A model generated the notes under the pieces. It saw only the letters and a list, made by a program, of their open reading frames with translations. It did no database searches and had not been told where the DNA came from. The translations under genes were made by a program, and so were the position numbers. A stretch of 64,000 bases of DNA from positions 62,001 through 126,000 of the forward strand of contig JALRME010000042.1 in assembly GCA_026120035.1 (NCBI GenBank), in the 5' to 3' direction. Shown one piece after another: positions 34,433 through 46,377 of the stretch. The first letter of the stretch is position 1. Every line of letters starts with the position of its first letter. This DNA is from Coleophoma eucalyptorum. Its lineage: Eukaryota > Ascomycota > Leotiomycetes > Helotiales > Dermateaceae.

Positions 34433-37137
34433 ATGAAACCTATTGATGTGGAGAACGTCTTGTCCCAACTCACCATAGAGGAGAAGATAGATTTATTGAG
34501 TGGTACGTATACCTAAATAAAATTAACTTGAGTCCTGTCTAAAGCATATCAGGTCGCGATTTTTGGCACACGCGGTCTATACCTCGTTTGGAAATTCCTT
34601 CTATCCGGATGTCAGATGGTCCCAATGGAATCCGCGGTACAAAATTCTTTAATGGATCCCCCACTGCCTGTTTGCCCTGTGGTACGGCACTAGGTGCTAC
34701 ATGGGACACAGACCTAATGACTATAGCCGGCAAGTTATTAGCAGAAGAAGCAAAGGTCAAAGAAGTCCATGTTCTGTTGGGACCTATAGTAAACATTCAC
34801 CGTTCACCACTTGGTGGACGCGGGTTTGAGAGCTTTAGTGAAGATCCGTTTCTTTCTGGGACCTTAGCTGCAGCACAAATCAAAAGCATGCAGACGGAGG
34901 GAGTTGGATCCACTTTGAAACACTTCGTTTGTAATGACCAAGAGCATGAGAGAAAGCTTTACAACGCTGTTGTTTCTAAACGTGCTTTAAGGGAATTTTA
35001 TATGTTTCCGTTTCAAATCGCAGTCAAAGATGCTCAAACATGGGCAATTTTGGTTTCGTATAACAAAGTCAATGGTAGACATGTTAGTGAAGCTTCAGAA
35101 TATTTAAATGAAACCCTGAGAGAGGAATGGGGTTTCGACGGTGCAGTAATGAGCGACTGGTAAGTACTCATATCTACTATCGCGGACCTAAAAGAAAAGC
35201 TCACAATGGTAGGTTTGGCACGTATTCTGTTTCGGGCTCAGTGAACGCGGGACTAGATCTAGAGATGCCAGGCCCAACAATCTGGAGAGGGTCTCTTTTA
35301 AGAAGAGCGTTGACTTGTGGTAAAGTCAAATACGAAAGCCTTGATGAAAGGGTCCGAAATGTTCTGCAGTTAGTTAGCCATGCGGCAGATTCTGGAGTAC
35401 AAGAAGATGCGGAGGAGGGTGTCGCAGATACCTTAGAGTCAACGAAAATACTGAGAAAATTGGCATCGGAATCAATCACTCTCTTGAAGAATGAAAACTC
35501 AACACTCCCCTTCAAGAAAACAAGACGGTATTTTAACGCAGGTACAAATAGACGTGGAACAGTGGCTAATCAACAACACAGACTGTGGTGATTGGCCCAA
35601 CTGCGAAATCAGTAACCTGCTCCGGCGGAGGGTCGGCTTGGCTGAATCCCTATTATGTCACAACACCTTTCAATAGTGTTGCTGAAAAAGTGCCTGCTGC
35701 AAATTATTCCTTGGGGGCAATTCGCTATGAACAATTACCATTGATGAATGGTAAGCTAAAAACAAGTGATGGGAGATCAGGCTTCACTTTAAAAGTATTC
35801 CATAATCCTCCCGAATGCAATCGACGCAAAATAGTGGACCAGCTTGTCGTAGATGATACCCTGGTAATGCTTGTAGACTATAAGCATCCCGAAATTATCG
35901 GCATCCTATTCTACACTGAACTTGAGGCTATATTTACTCCTACTGAAGATGGAGAATATGAGTTTGGCCTCTCTGTAAACGGAACAGGAAAGCTATTTAT
36001 TAATGACCAATTAGTGATTGACAATGAGACGACACAACACATAGGAGATAGCTTCCTTGGTGTTGGGACAAGAGAGGAAGTTGGAACGATCCAGTTAAAC
36101 GCTAACACATCATATTGTTTGAAAGTACAATTCGGTACTTCCCCAACACAAAGAGTATCCAAGCCCGGTGGGGGTAATATGGGAACTGGCGGCTTCCGGC
36201 TCGGTTGTGTGAGGAAGTTTGACCCTGCTGAGGAGATCAGGAAAGCGGTTGATGTGGCAAGGCGCGTTGACCAAGTGATTATTTGCGTTGGCTTGAGTGT
36301 AAGTAGGAGCGGGTATTGTCACTGCAGGGCCACTAACGATATACATAGGCCGGGAGCAAAGCTGAAGGACACGACCGTACCGACATGAGCCTTGGAATGG
36401 AAATGGATAACATGATAAATGCAGTGATTACTGCTAATCCAAACACGGCAGTCGTCGTGCAATGTGGAACTTCTGTCTCAATGCCTTGGGTGGAAAAGGC
36501 TTCGGCTATCTTGCATGCTTGGTATGGAGGCAGTGAAGGTGGCAATGCTATCGCAGACATTGTTTTTGGGGATGAGAACCCCAGTGGCAAATTGCCCATC
36601 ACCTTTCCAGTCCAGAACGAGGACAATCCCGCTTTTCTCAACTTCCGATCTGAGCGCGGTCGAGTGTTATATGGGGAAGATATCTTCGTGGGATACCGCT
36701 TCTACGAAGCAACGGCAAAGCCTGTGCTATTCCCCTTTGGACATGGACTTTCATACTCCAATTTTACTTTTACCAATCTTAGCATCCTTGAATTTGGAAG
36801 CGACAAAATGTTGGAGATCAGCGTCGACATAGCAAACGAAGGCGACCATGATGGTGCGGAGGTGGTACAAGTGTATGTGAAACATTGTAATCCTCCAATA
36901 ATTCGGCCAGTGAAAGAACTCAAAGGATTTTCCAAAGAATTCGTGCCGAAAATGCAGTTTCGAAGAGCAGTAGTGACAATGGACAAACGATCTGCCACTA
37001 GCTTCTGGGACGAGAGCAGAAATGAATGGGCGATGGAGAAGGGCTCATACCAGCTCCAAGTTGGATCGAGTAGCAATAAGATTTTGCTTACAAGTGAATT
37101 CAGCATTGAGAATACTTGCTATTGGCGGGGGCTGTAG
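34433..37137 (+). CDS. GH3 beta-glucosidase with PA14 insert
   Basis: An intracellular-type family 3 glycoside hydrolase of 835 aa; no signal peptide is seen. Exons: 34433-34502, 34553-35159, 35213-35537, 35582-36298 and 36349-37137 (2508 nt). The N-terminal barrel has [30 protein letters not shown] and the nucleophile Asp in VMSDW (near residue 225). A PA14 module (about residues 395-545, with [12 protein letters not shown]) is inserted before the second alpha/beta domain, where [14 protein letters not shown] and FPFGHGLSY lie; a fibronectin-III-like C-terminus follows. Intron 3 (35538-35581) is only 44 nt and appears to use a GC donor (GCAGGT); without it the frame breaks. Enzymes of this plan hydrolyse beta-glucosides such as cellobiose or glucosylated plant compounds. 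It shares a divergent promoter with the aldo-keto reductase. Confidence 0.87.
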
Positions 37138-37824
37138 AGGAGAGTTGTAAGTAATTAGTAGCTAGCTGAGAACAACACTATTGAGCATTTCCTCCACCAG
37201 TTTTGACGGTGGAAGTTTTCAGAGTCCATAAGTTAGTTTTCCTTCTCCTAGAAGGTTCCGTGCATCTCTGCCTCCAGTTTTGTTATAGCATGGCAGATTG
37301 GACGTATTTTTCAGCTATACTTTCAGTTACTTTAAAACAGCCCGAACAGAAAGTATATAATTCATGTCCACCAGCCTGCATATAATATATCTCGTTGGAA
37401 TTCCACTTGGGCATGAAAAGTCACGTGGATCCATGTTGTCTTACGAGTTTAATAATGCATCCATGGCGAGTAGAAGACAAACATTTAAGTGGCCGTCCAC
37501 GGCAATTTATCAACCACTGTTATGAAAATTAGTCAACCCTAGGACCAAAGGACCAAAGGATCAAGGTTATACAGCGCTTTCGGGAGGTGCTGGCAGAAAA
37601 AGGAAACATCTAGTGCTAGTCTTTTTCTGGTTTAGTATAAGGTTTTCCCCTCTGAGTATCCCAACAAAACATCGCTAGATGGTTCGAAATATACCCATTC
37701 ATCGAACACTGGTGTTCCGGGTTCAGGTGTTGCTAGCCTTGCACGACTTTCTCCTCTGTTACCCCCACGACATTTCTTCGCCTGTTCAGAACGACCTTGC
37801 CCTCTGATACTGAAAAGCACAAGT
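37138..37824. other. Intergenic region
   Basis: 3' flank of the beta-glucosidase and promoter of the small membrane protein gene. A short tandem repeat of GGACCAAA lies near 37542-37559 and a CACGTG near 37423. No gene is supported. Confidence 0.5.
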
Positions 37825-38208
37825 ATGGCATTCGTGCACCTTCCAATTCCGATTCTTTTGCATGCACTCGGCCTTTGCTTCATAGGTCTCTCTCTTGTCT
37901 TTCGCCATCCAGCTCCTTCTCGGCCGCCATCCTCAATGCTCGGAATCGCGACCTTGGCACTTGGTCTTGCATACCTATCCACCAGCTATATGCCCATCGA
38001 AGAGAACGTCTTTCTGTATGCAAGTGCTCCGATAAGAGTGATACTTGGTGCCACGGCGGGCTTGAAAGTTTTACTCGAGGATGTTTATTTTAAAAGAACG
38101 AGTGAAGAGAGGGGAGCATTGCTAGTAGTTTGCGCATATGATGGACTGGGGGGATTGATATTGGGACTGTGGCTGGGACGGTTGAATGGACGAATTTCTG
38201 GATGGTAA
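37825..38208 (+). CDS. Small integral membrane protein, unknown function
   Basis: A 127-aa intronless frame. The composition is that of a real membrane protein with about four hydrophobic helices (residues roughly 7-25, 38-53, 64-82 and 99-120), separated by short loops including SYMPIEENVF and EDVYFKRTSEERG. I recognise no named domain, though compact four-helix proteins like this are widespread in Pezizomycotina. The start ATG is at 37825. It runs co-directionally with the beta-glucosidase but 690 bp away, so no functional link is claimed. Confidence 0.72.
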   Translation: MAFVHLPIPILLHALGLCFIGLSLVFRHPAPSRPPSSMLGIATLALGLAYLSTSYMPIEENVFLYASAPIRVILGATAGLKVLLEDVYFKRTSEERGALLVVCAYDGLGGLILGLWLGRLNGRISGW

Positions 38209-38831
38209 TTAAAGGTTACTGAGATAGGCAAAATCGCAACTCAACTGGTCAAGTTGGGTGGTACAGCTGTTCAAGGCGCCTCTAAGATCGAGAATCAAGA
38301 TTTGTTCACGAAGGCCTATCATTAAATATACAGGTCATTTTCTGCTGGGCCAAAGTTTTATGAGACTAAACACATGCTTTAAAATCTTTTTTTGGAAAGG
38401 TGTTTAAAAAGATATTGAGGCTACCACAACATTTAAAATCTACTGGCTGGCTTTAAGACTTCATATGCTATTTCATAATACCTTGATACGGGCTAGAAAA
38501 TTCCAATGACGTAGTAGGTAGGCTTTATTGATTATGACTGGTACTATTAGGCTTTTACTCTTATGAGATCTGCCGTTAAGGTCGTCCTCTCAGTAGTTAT
38601 GCTAAGAGTTCGGAAAATGACGTTGCTGTTTCCCCATAGACAATGTAAGAATCCTTCAGGAGACAATATATCCAAGAATAAGTAGTACCTTTGCACCATG
38701 TGCTTGCGAGGGACCAGTTCATGATTGAAAACTAGTGTCTTATAGTAATATAATATATTTCTAAAACCTTCGTTCTTCAGATTGTCCTATACAAAACATT
38801 TTCTTCTAACGTATAAAAAGGGAATCTACTA
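38209..38831. other. Convergent intergenic region
   Basis: AT-rich gap between the 3' ends of the small membrane protein gene and the Ayr1-like SDR. It likely holds both terminators; nothing else is seen. Confidence 0.5.
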
Positions 38832-39883
38832 TTAGGAGGCCTTAGTCTTCCACGCCTTTTTGATGTCATTAAGCCCAAACATCCCAGAAAATAGTAAGCC
38901 CTGGGAAATGATTGGTTAGATAGACTCAAAAAGGTGCCCCAAGGTAAAGTTGGAGATAGACCTACCCAAATTCCGTGCCACATAAACGTGCTCACGGTCC
39001 AGACCATTTTAGCACCGTCCCCTCTCCAAAACCACGTGGAGGGGTTCTTTTTTAATGCATTCTCAACCACCGCATCTGCGTAGCTTTCTGTTGATACTCT
39101 GTTCTGTAGCGCAATAGAACCATTCATCGCGGCCTCAACCTTTTCCTTGGCGGCAGAATAGTATGATCCTGCTGGGAGTGTTTTCGGGGACTGATTGTCA
39201 TAGACTCGACTCTCGACACCGCCAGTAACAACCTACACAAGTCAAAAACTCTCACAGCAGTAGAAGGGTTAGAATTATCATACGTGGATCACTATGACGC
39301 CGAAGGGTGCCATCTCAAGACGTAAAGTATCCGACATCATGCTTAATGCAGCTTTAGACATATTGTAGATTCCTAGATATGGAACCGAGGCGCGTTCAGC
39401 AACCGAACTAATGTTAATGATTCGTCCCTTTGCCAAGACCAGTAGCGGAGCAAAGGCTTTGACGGTGTCGAGTATTGCGAAGACATTGACCTCGAAGAGC
39501 TTTCTTGCTTCTTCGGTGTCAGAATCAAGCAGTGGCATTGAATATACTGCGCCAATTGGTTAGCTTAGACTATCGACCGACAAGTTGTCTACGCAGTTCT
39601 CAAGATAAAGCTCAAGTGGATGCATACTGATACCAGCATTATTGACTAGAATATCAAGTTTTCCCCCGGTTGCGGCACTAACACTTTCAACAGCCTTCTT
39701 CAGGGAGATGGAATCTACAACATCGAGTTGAATAGTAGCTATTCCTTTCTCTTTGAGGTGCTCGATCTTGGATTGATTACGACCCGTAGCAAAGACCCGA
39801 TGGCCACGTCGATGAAAGGCTTGGGCTAAAGCATCACCGATGCCTCCAGCACTGCAGCCCGTGATCAGCACCGTCTTAGACAT
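38832..39883 (-). CDS. Ayr1-like short-chain dehydrogenase
   Basis: A 284-aa SDR related to 1-acyl-dihydroxyacetone-phosphate reductase. Exons on the minus strand: 39628-39883, 39284-39546, 38966-39232 and 38832-38900 (855 nt). Cofactor motif TGCSAGGIG, NNAG (the intron with donor GTATGC begins just after it), catalytic Ser in NISSV and YNMSK are intact. The C-terminal amphipathic part (TWFWRGDGAKMVW, then GLLFSGMFGLNDIKK) matches the lipid-droplet/ER-associated Ayr1 family. Known members make lysophosphatidate precursors; many fungal paralogues act in secondary metabolism. It lies on the same strand as the Zn2Cys6 gene upstream. Confidence 0.88.
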
Positions 39884-40728
39884 TGGCTATACCGATGCAC
39901 AGACACAAACACAGTAGGGTAGTAGCAGAAAGTAGTTACGAATTAACAGAAAGTCAATAACCAAGTCAATGGTAATTAATGATAAGGTACTCTGGTTTAT
40001 CTAGTACCCTTTGTTGCCGTGCTATCTATCCACCAAGGCCAGCTAAGCGAACATAGTGCGACGCAGGAGTCCGGATACAGCCTCTATCGCTGCTATACGC
40101 CGCAGCCTGTAACGAGAACAGGCAGCGGCCTCGGGATATTAAGACATAGCGTAAATCAACAAGGCAATCATTAAATTGCGACTACTACAGGCCGTGAGAC
40201 ACTAGGATAGCTTTAGAGCAGCATTGTGCACGGCGTCTCTGACTAGCTAGGTAGCTCAGACTTCGGGGGACCTTACTGTATGTAACCTCGTCATACAGAA
40301 CGGTCCAAATTATCCTCGAATTTTTTGCAATAACTGCCCAATATCCGGCCTACACTTGAAAGTAAATGTCGACTATTCTACACAAGCCGATCCTGATTCC
40401 CGAACCACCTCCTTATCTTATCTAGAACTACTATAACTATGATTTGCCTTTGCTAAGACCAGTATTGGGCATTGATTGCTACTAAATGTCCCAATCGTAC
40501 GTGGTGGAGGCAAAATGTAGGCTCGTAACTAGGCCACTCACATCCATTATATCCTACTCTATCCCTTATCATCATCATCCCCTTGCCATTATGGTACCAC
40601 TGCGGTTATCTCACCCAGTCAAATGACGTCAATCGCCTTTAGCTGCTTTCATTGATCTCGGTGGAATGCAGACCGGAATATAATGCACGTTACATGCACA
40701 TAATACTGCGCTATGATATTACTCCAAG
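39884..40728. other. Intergenic region, Ayr1-like promoter
   Basis: It holds the SDR promoter and the 3' flank of the regulator. No TATA box is obvious and no gene is supported. Confidence 0.5.
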
Positions 40729-43055
40729 CTAACATGTCTGGCCTGAAAGTAACCGCTCCCATTGTGCCCATTCATCTGGCTCCAGATCATAAGATACTAG
40801 GTCAGGGAAATCGTACATGTCAGTACTTTCGAGATAAGGAACTGAGTTTGTGTCATTTTTCAAAGATTGCGCTTCGCCGTAGCCGGTGAAGACCTCAGTC
40901 GGTAGTCCAAAATCTGTCGGCCCCTTTGGCTTGGAAGAAGCCTCAGCGGGTGCTCTTCGACATCGGCGAATGGCCGTAATAAATTCGGGAACTGGTGATT
41001 CCGGCAGTCCCTCTTTCTTCCTTGCTGCGGCAATGTCATCCCAAACTCGCAGAGTCCAGCTACCCAGCACAGCATAAAGAGTGTCCGTGGCCTCTGTAAA
41101 AATCTGAGGATAATTCACAAACACTGCATCCACCAGCTTCCATGCGCGATCGACTTCTGGTCCCATTTTGCGATGGCGGACCTCAATCAGTACATAGTGA
41201 AGGGTATCCCAAAGGTAGCCCGAGCTGAGTTGCCATGCATATTTCCGTAATGTTGGACTGCTATGCATCAAGCCTGCATATTCCAGCAGCTTTGTTCCAT
41301 TGGCAAAGATAATGTCCCGCGACTTCTGCGGAACTTTGGCGCCGCAGTTGGCGAACTGACGTGGATTATGAGCAAATAACTTCATCTTACATATCGCCGA
41401 CCTAGCGAGAATGGACGAGAGATAGTGAAGAGGAATCGAGGGATCATAGTATCGGAGATACTTTCCCTCTAACATGTCCTCCATCTGGTATATCATTTTC
41501 TCCTTTTCAGCGATTGTGATGTTAGGATTCGTGAGATCATCCCAGTGGACCACATTCGACAAAGTAGGGGTGGATTTGCGCAGGAAGTCCATAAGATCAC
41601 ATCTGAATAGACACAGCACACCGGATGTAATACCTGTCCGCTCTGGTGGAGGATTGGTCATGTCGGGGTTGATATCCTCATCTTCAATATTTAAAGGCGC
41701 TTTGGTGTCACTAAGGAAAATATCCGTTGAAGGCTTTGTACCCGAGAAATCGGAGGTACGCCAGTCAAGATGGACAATGTGCCACCAGAGCCGCCTCCGC
41801 AATTCGGTTTCGAACGGCAGGAGTCCAAGAATGATACCATCCCGGTGAAGACCCATTCTGCGCGCAAGACGCACGGCAATCCCTGATAGGATATACATAG
41901 AATTATTTTGGTAATGGCCTCGGCTGGCAACCTACTTGAGTTAATGAGGTCCTCCTACAATCATGCTAGTTGGGTTGCTGGGCCTACAAGGAACATTATA
42001 TATGCTTGAAGAGTTAACAAACTAGATGATTTGAGAAACTCTGCATTGATCAACGCCTGGCGAACTGCTGTTTTATATCGCATCGCCATGACTGATTTTG
42101 ACTCTCCTAGAAGGCTGTAGCATTCATCGCCCTCCAAAGAGATAATTGCCGCAAAATAGAACGAGAATATAACAGCCTCGAGATTTTTCGGCATTTCATG
42201 AGGATTTTTCAGCGCATCTTTTAACGCCGACCAGAATGTGGGAAGATGCAAGATTTTCATGTGACAATCGACTCTATCTTGATAGATATCAAAAATATTT
42301 TGCAAGATATGAATGGGAAAGTGGAGGCTTGCGAGAACTTCTTTCTTGAAGGAGGTGCTGCCAAGCACAAGGCTACTCTCTTCAGGAGAATCATTAAAGT
42401 CATCAAATGTCTGGAAATTAGACGCGCACAGGCCTTCAGAAATGCCATCATCCACAGGCTGATGAAACTGTCAGTTGTCAGAAAATGAGGCGACTTAACA
42501 ATAATCCAGGTACGTTAGACTTACCTCGTCTCCTAGATTAGGCCAAAGACCACTATGAGAAACCAGTCAATTACCGCTCGATGATGGCTTTGGAATAACA
42601 ACAGGTCTAACATACTTGTCAAAATATCTCGTTGATCCATTTTTAGTAACGAGCTTTGTTTTAATCTCGCCAGAAGTGAAGGGGCTGTCGCTTTCCATCT
42701 TGGGAGACGCAACACCTTTGATTAGCATCTGAGTATCTGGTTCAGATACTGATTCCACATCCGAAGTATTATTGTAGTCATGGTCGGATGGTTCGATGTC
42801 AGCTCCATATGATTTTAACATTTGCTCGTAACGTTTTAGTTTAGCATGAAGTCCCTCCTTGGGCGGCGCACTTCTCCTCTTCGGTTTTCTGCGTACGGGA
42901 GCAATAAAGCTACATTGCCGAGCTGTTTTGGTGCAGTTAGAGCATGGACTGCGCCGGTCACACTTCACTTTGCGTTGTCGACATGTTAAACAAGAGAATC
43001 TTTTGAGATCAGTAGCATTCGGTCCAGCCCGCTCGGCTTCAGATGGTTCAGACAT
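40729..43055 (-). CDS. Zn2Cys6 transcription factor with fungal_trans domain
   Basis: A nuclear regulator of 716 aa. Exons on the minus strand: 42616-43055, 42525-42552 (28 nt), 41988-42467 and 40729-41931 (2151 nt, phases fit). The zinc cluster is FSCLTCRQRKVKCDRRSPCSNCTKTARQC (residues about 21-49), followed by a basic linker and a short coiled stretch (LHAKLKRYEQMLKSYG). The small second exon completes TRYFDNGLWPNLGDE, a conserved lead-in to the regulatory domain. The middle homology region has VRLARRMGLHRDG and LRRRLWWHIVHLDWR, both typical. It is divergent from the DHA14 transporter across a promoter with a tandem duplication, so it probably regulates that transporter; this is inferred. 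Confidence 0.9.
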
Positions 43056-43290
43056 CGATGCACTTGGCTCTCTCCTCCTGCCTGTCTCCTCTCTTCGGTG
43101 TTGAAGAAAGGGAATGAAGCGAATTGCCCGAGAATAAATGGCAGAATGTGCCTTCCTACAGGAAAGTACAGGTGCTTCGGGTCGGCGTTGAAGGGAGGTT
43201 TTGTACTGCGGCGAGGTTAGAGGATACAGTTCCCAGTACCGGATTGGACGTGCATTTAGTGTTGATGTGATATAATCCCACCATATGAGG

Positions 43291-43858
43291 TGTTCTTAAT
43301 AAGTTTCATCACAAACTATCCGTGAAAATAGCCGGTTGCAGTACATTTTGGTGCAGCACAGGTTGGACTCGGGGTTCGGGAAGAAGAAATGTAATTTTAG
43401 GCACCGAGAAGCGAAAATCACGTGCCAAATACCTTGCCGCAGAGGGCAGCATGAAGCGAGGTATCTGAGGATAACTAGGATGGAAGTTTGATAATAAGTT
43501 CCACTTTGAATGATTTGCTCTCGCTATGGATTGAAGTGAGCTCTTGATACTAATTATACAATTTAAGTTGGGAGAGTATAACTGGATTTAATGATCACAA
43601 CACATTATTACGCAAAGTGATACCAGTGTCTTTGGGTAGAGTTAAGACTTCAAGCGTAAAAGGCTAAAAGCGTGACAATAACTCCTGTAGTGGAACTCAT
43701 AATACAGTGTTTCTTAATACTCCTTGCAAACTATTCCATACAAGATGCCGGTGCGCCAGATTTTTGACGTAGCATAAGCTGGGCTCGGGAGCTCGGGATG
43801 AAGAAATGCATTTCCGTGGACCGAGAAATGAATACCACGTCACGTGTACTACCAGCTC
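43291..43858 (+). repeat. Diverged direct repeat in the promoter
   Basis: Segment 43291-43440 and segment 43708-43858 align in the same orientation. Shared blocks in order: TTCTTAATA, CAAACTATYC, GCCGGT, a stretch ending GCA(G/T)..., GGRCTCGGG..CGGGA, GAAGAAATG, GACCGAGAA or CACCGAGAA, and CACGTG. Divergence is considerable, so the duplication is old. Both copies lie between the regulator and the transporter. Confidence 0.65.
43419..43846. promoter_or_regulatory. Two CACGTG (E-box) sites
   Basis: CACGTG at 43419-43424 and 43841-43846, each at the end of one copy of the duplicated segment and preceded by the same CCGAGAA block. CACGTG is bound by fungal bHLH factors. Two more occur in the oxygenase promoter at 46069-46074 and 46242-46247. 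Confidence 0.4.
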
Positions 43859-44033
43859 CGGGTCGCCTTGCTCGCTGTAGGAAATGGAAAACTGACCCCG
43901 ACAACACCGAGCACTATCTGGTATTTACTCCTATATATACTGTGTCATACAGGACGAAAAACAAAATGTCAATCATCAATTTATCGAATTCATCTCCGTC
44001 AATTTGTAAATTATTTGCCTTGGGCGTACAAAA

Positions 44034-45758
44034 ATGTCCTCATCTCCCTCACACGACGATCAAAAGTCCCTCGGGGATGTCACTTCGCCAGAGCCGACGC
44101 AGGTAGCCCATGAGGAATACCCCAGCATGCAAAAACGTATTGTTATTATGTCTGCACTTTATCTGGCTATCTTCCTGATGACCTTGGTATGCTTCTTTCG
44201 CCTTTTCAGAAATTAAACGAGACTTGACTTCCAATTGCTAACTGTAGGTGCGCTGTAGGACCAAAACATTATATCAACGGCTATTCCTCGAATAACAGAC
44301 GAGTTTCACTCTCTGAATGACATTGGATGGTATGGCAGTGCATATCTGCTTACCTTGTGTAGCTTCCAGCTGCTCATGGGCAATGTCTACAAATTCTATC
44401 CGGCCAAGCCCCTCTTTCTTGCTGGAATCACGGTCTTTGAAGTTGGCTCAGCCATCTGCGGTGCGGCCCCGAGCTCCAAGGCTTTCATTGTTGGTCGAGC
44501 TATTGCCGGACTCGGTGCCTCTGGATTATTCTCTGGCGCCATGGTCATCATGCTCCACACCATCCCCTTGCAACAGCGGCCAATAGTTCAGGGTTTGGGT
44601 GGTGTCCTCTTTGCGGTTGCATCGGTAGTTGGTCCATTACTTGGAGGTACATTTACAGATAAACTCACATGGAGATGGTGTTTTTACATAAACCTTCCAG
44701 TGGGAGCGGTAGCAATTGTTGTTATCATCCTCATCTTGCATCTACCAGATCAGAAGCTCGACGACCAAGCTTCGGGCTGGGTTGCGAAACTGAAGCAACT
44801 GGACCCAATTGGCAACCTCATATTCTTCCCAGGCGTGATTTGCCTCGTATTAGCTCTTCAATGGGGTGGAACCACGTATTCTTGGAAGAATGCTCGCATC
44901 ATAGTTCTCCTCGTACTTAGTGTTGTCCTTTGTCTGGCATTTATCAGCATTCAGGCCTGGAAGAAGGAGAGCGCGACAGTTCCTCCACGTCTCATGAAGC
45001 AACGCAGTATTGCAGCAGCCATGTGGTCTGCCTTTTTCACTGGCTCCAGCATGATGGTCATTATCTACTATCTTCCCATCTGGTTCCAAGCCATCAAAGA
45101 TGTCAGTGCCGTTAGGTCTGGAATCATGCTACTTCCAACGGTTCTCTCGACCGTTTTTGCCTCGATAACCTCTGGAATTCTAGTTTCGAAACTCGGCTAC
45201 TACAACCCGTTCTTTATTCTCAGTTCAGTCAGTATGACAATTGGAGCTGGCCTTCTATCGACACTGACACCAACCACTGGCCACGTCCAATGGATTGGGT
45301 ACCAGATCCTGTTCGGCATTGGCGTTGGTTGCGGCATGCAGCAGCCCTTGAATGTCGTGCACACTGTCCTTGGCAGATCGGACGTTGCAACAGGCACCGC
45401 AATGATGATGCTTGTGCGCTTTCTCGGATCTGCTATATTCTTACCTATCGCCGAAAATGTCTTCCTTAGCCGACTTATCTCTAAATTGCATAACCTTCCA
45501 GGCATTAGCCCTCAGTCGGTCACGGATGCCGGTGCCACTCAACTCAGAAATCTCGCGTCTGGCGAGGATCTGAACACTCTTCTTTCTGACTATAATGGAG
45601 CTATAGTAGATGTATTCTACATATCGATAGCTGCTGCGAGTCTCACTATCTTTGGAAGTCTACTCGTGGAATGGCGGAGCTTGAAGGCACGCGCTGCAGA
45701 ACAGGCCGGCAAGAACGTTAAAACCAAGGATTCATCCTACACGGAAGAATCAGTATAA
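44034..45758 (+). CDS. DHA14-type MFS drug/toxin efflux transporter
   Basis: A 14-helix proton antiporter of 550 aa in the plasma membrane. Exons: 44034-44186 and 44259-45758 (1653 nt). The intron ends at the second of two close acceptors, joining FLMTL to DQNIISTAIPRITDEF, the classical motif D1 region (LDxTIV..A.P.I) of DHA14 pumps. WYGSAYLLT, GRAIAGLGASGLFSGA (motif C-like antiporter signature) and WRWCFYINLPVGA are present. Family members export fungal toxins, antifungals and other hydrophobic compounds. It is flanked by a divergent Zn2Cys6 gene and a co-directional 2OG oxygenase, an arrangement typical of small secondary-metabolite or resistance clusters. Confidence 0.92.
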
Positions 45759-46377
45759 GAAGATTCGAGAACATCCAATAAGAATATTAGAATGAAGCCC
45801 TGTATTATAGACCATCTCAGACTAGATTTGCCCCTCAACCACAAAGTTAATGTTATTCCCATAAAACATACCTTACTACATTGCCAACCCAATCATCACA
45901 ATAGTTCAGCTTGAAGAGTCGCTTATGTGTGTTCTGTGTCCGTTATGAGAAGCGTACATATCTCATAGATATATAGGAATCGCTTTAATTAGAATGCTGA
46001 TTTGGTCTCTGTCTGACAAGTTGTCAAAGTAAAGCGGGCTCATATACTTAGACAACAGGGATGAATAACACGTGACCGAAAGACACAGCCACATCTTGAT
46101 CGTCATCTACGGTCCAAATCTGGTCTATAGATAGATCCTATATTGGAGAAAATAATGATGCCTAGAGTTTTATTCTTCTTTTGGAAAACTCTACTTTCAA
46201 AACAAAACTGACATAGCACCAGGCACTATAGCCCGGCCATACACGTGACTTTGACCAGCGCCTGCTTTGTACGTCAAAAATCATCAGCACCACGTCATAT
46301 CCTCTCATTCGTATTATATGTATCTACTCTAGCCGCCTTCTGAGTAGAATATCATTCAAAATTTATAATTCTTCACC
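45759..46377. other. Oxygenase promoter region
   Basis: It holds the transporter 3' flank and the promoter of the oxygenase. CACGTGAC occurs at 46069 and 46242, and a TTATATG element lies near 46314, about 60 nt upstream of the start. No coding sequence is supported. Confidence 0.5.

Larger units (their letters stand above)
43056..44033. other. Divergent promoter, regulator / DHA14 transporter
   Basis: A 978-bp region holding a diverged tandem duplication, two CACGTG sites and a TATATATA box at 43932-43939 about 95 nt upstream of the transporter ATG. No coding sequence is supported. Confidence 0.6.
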
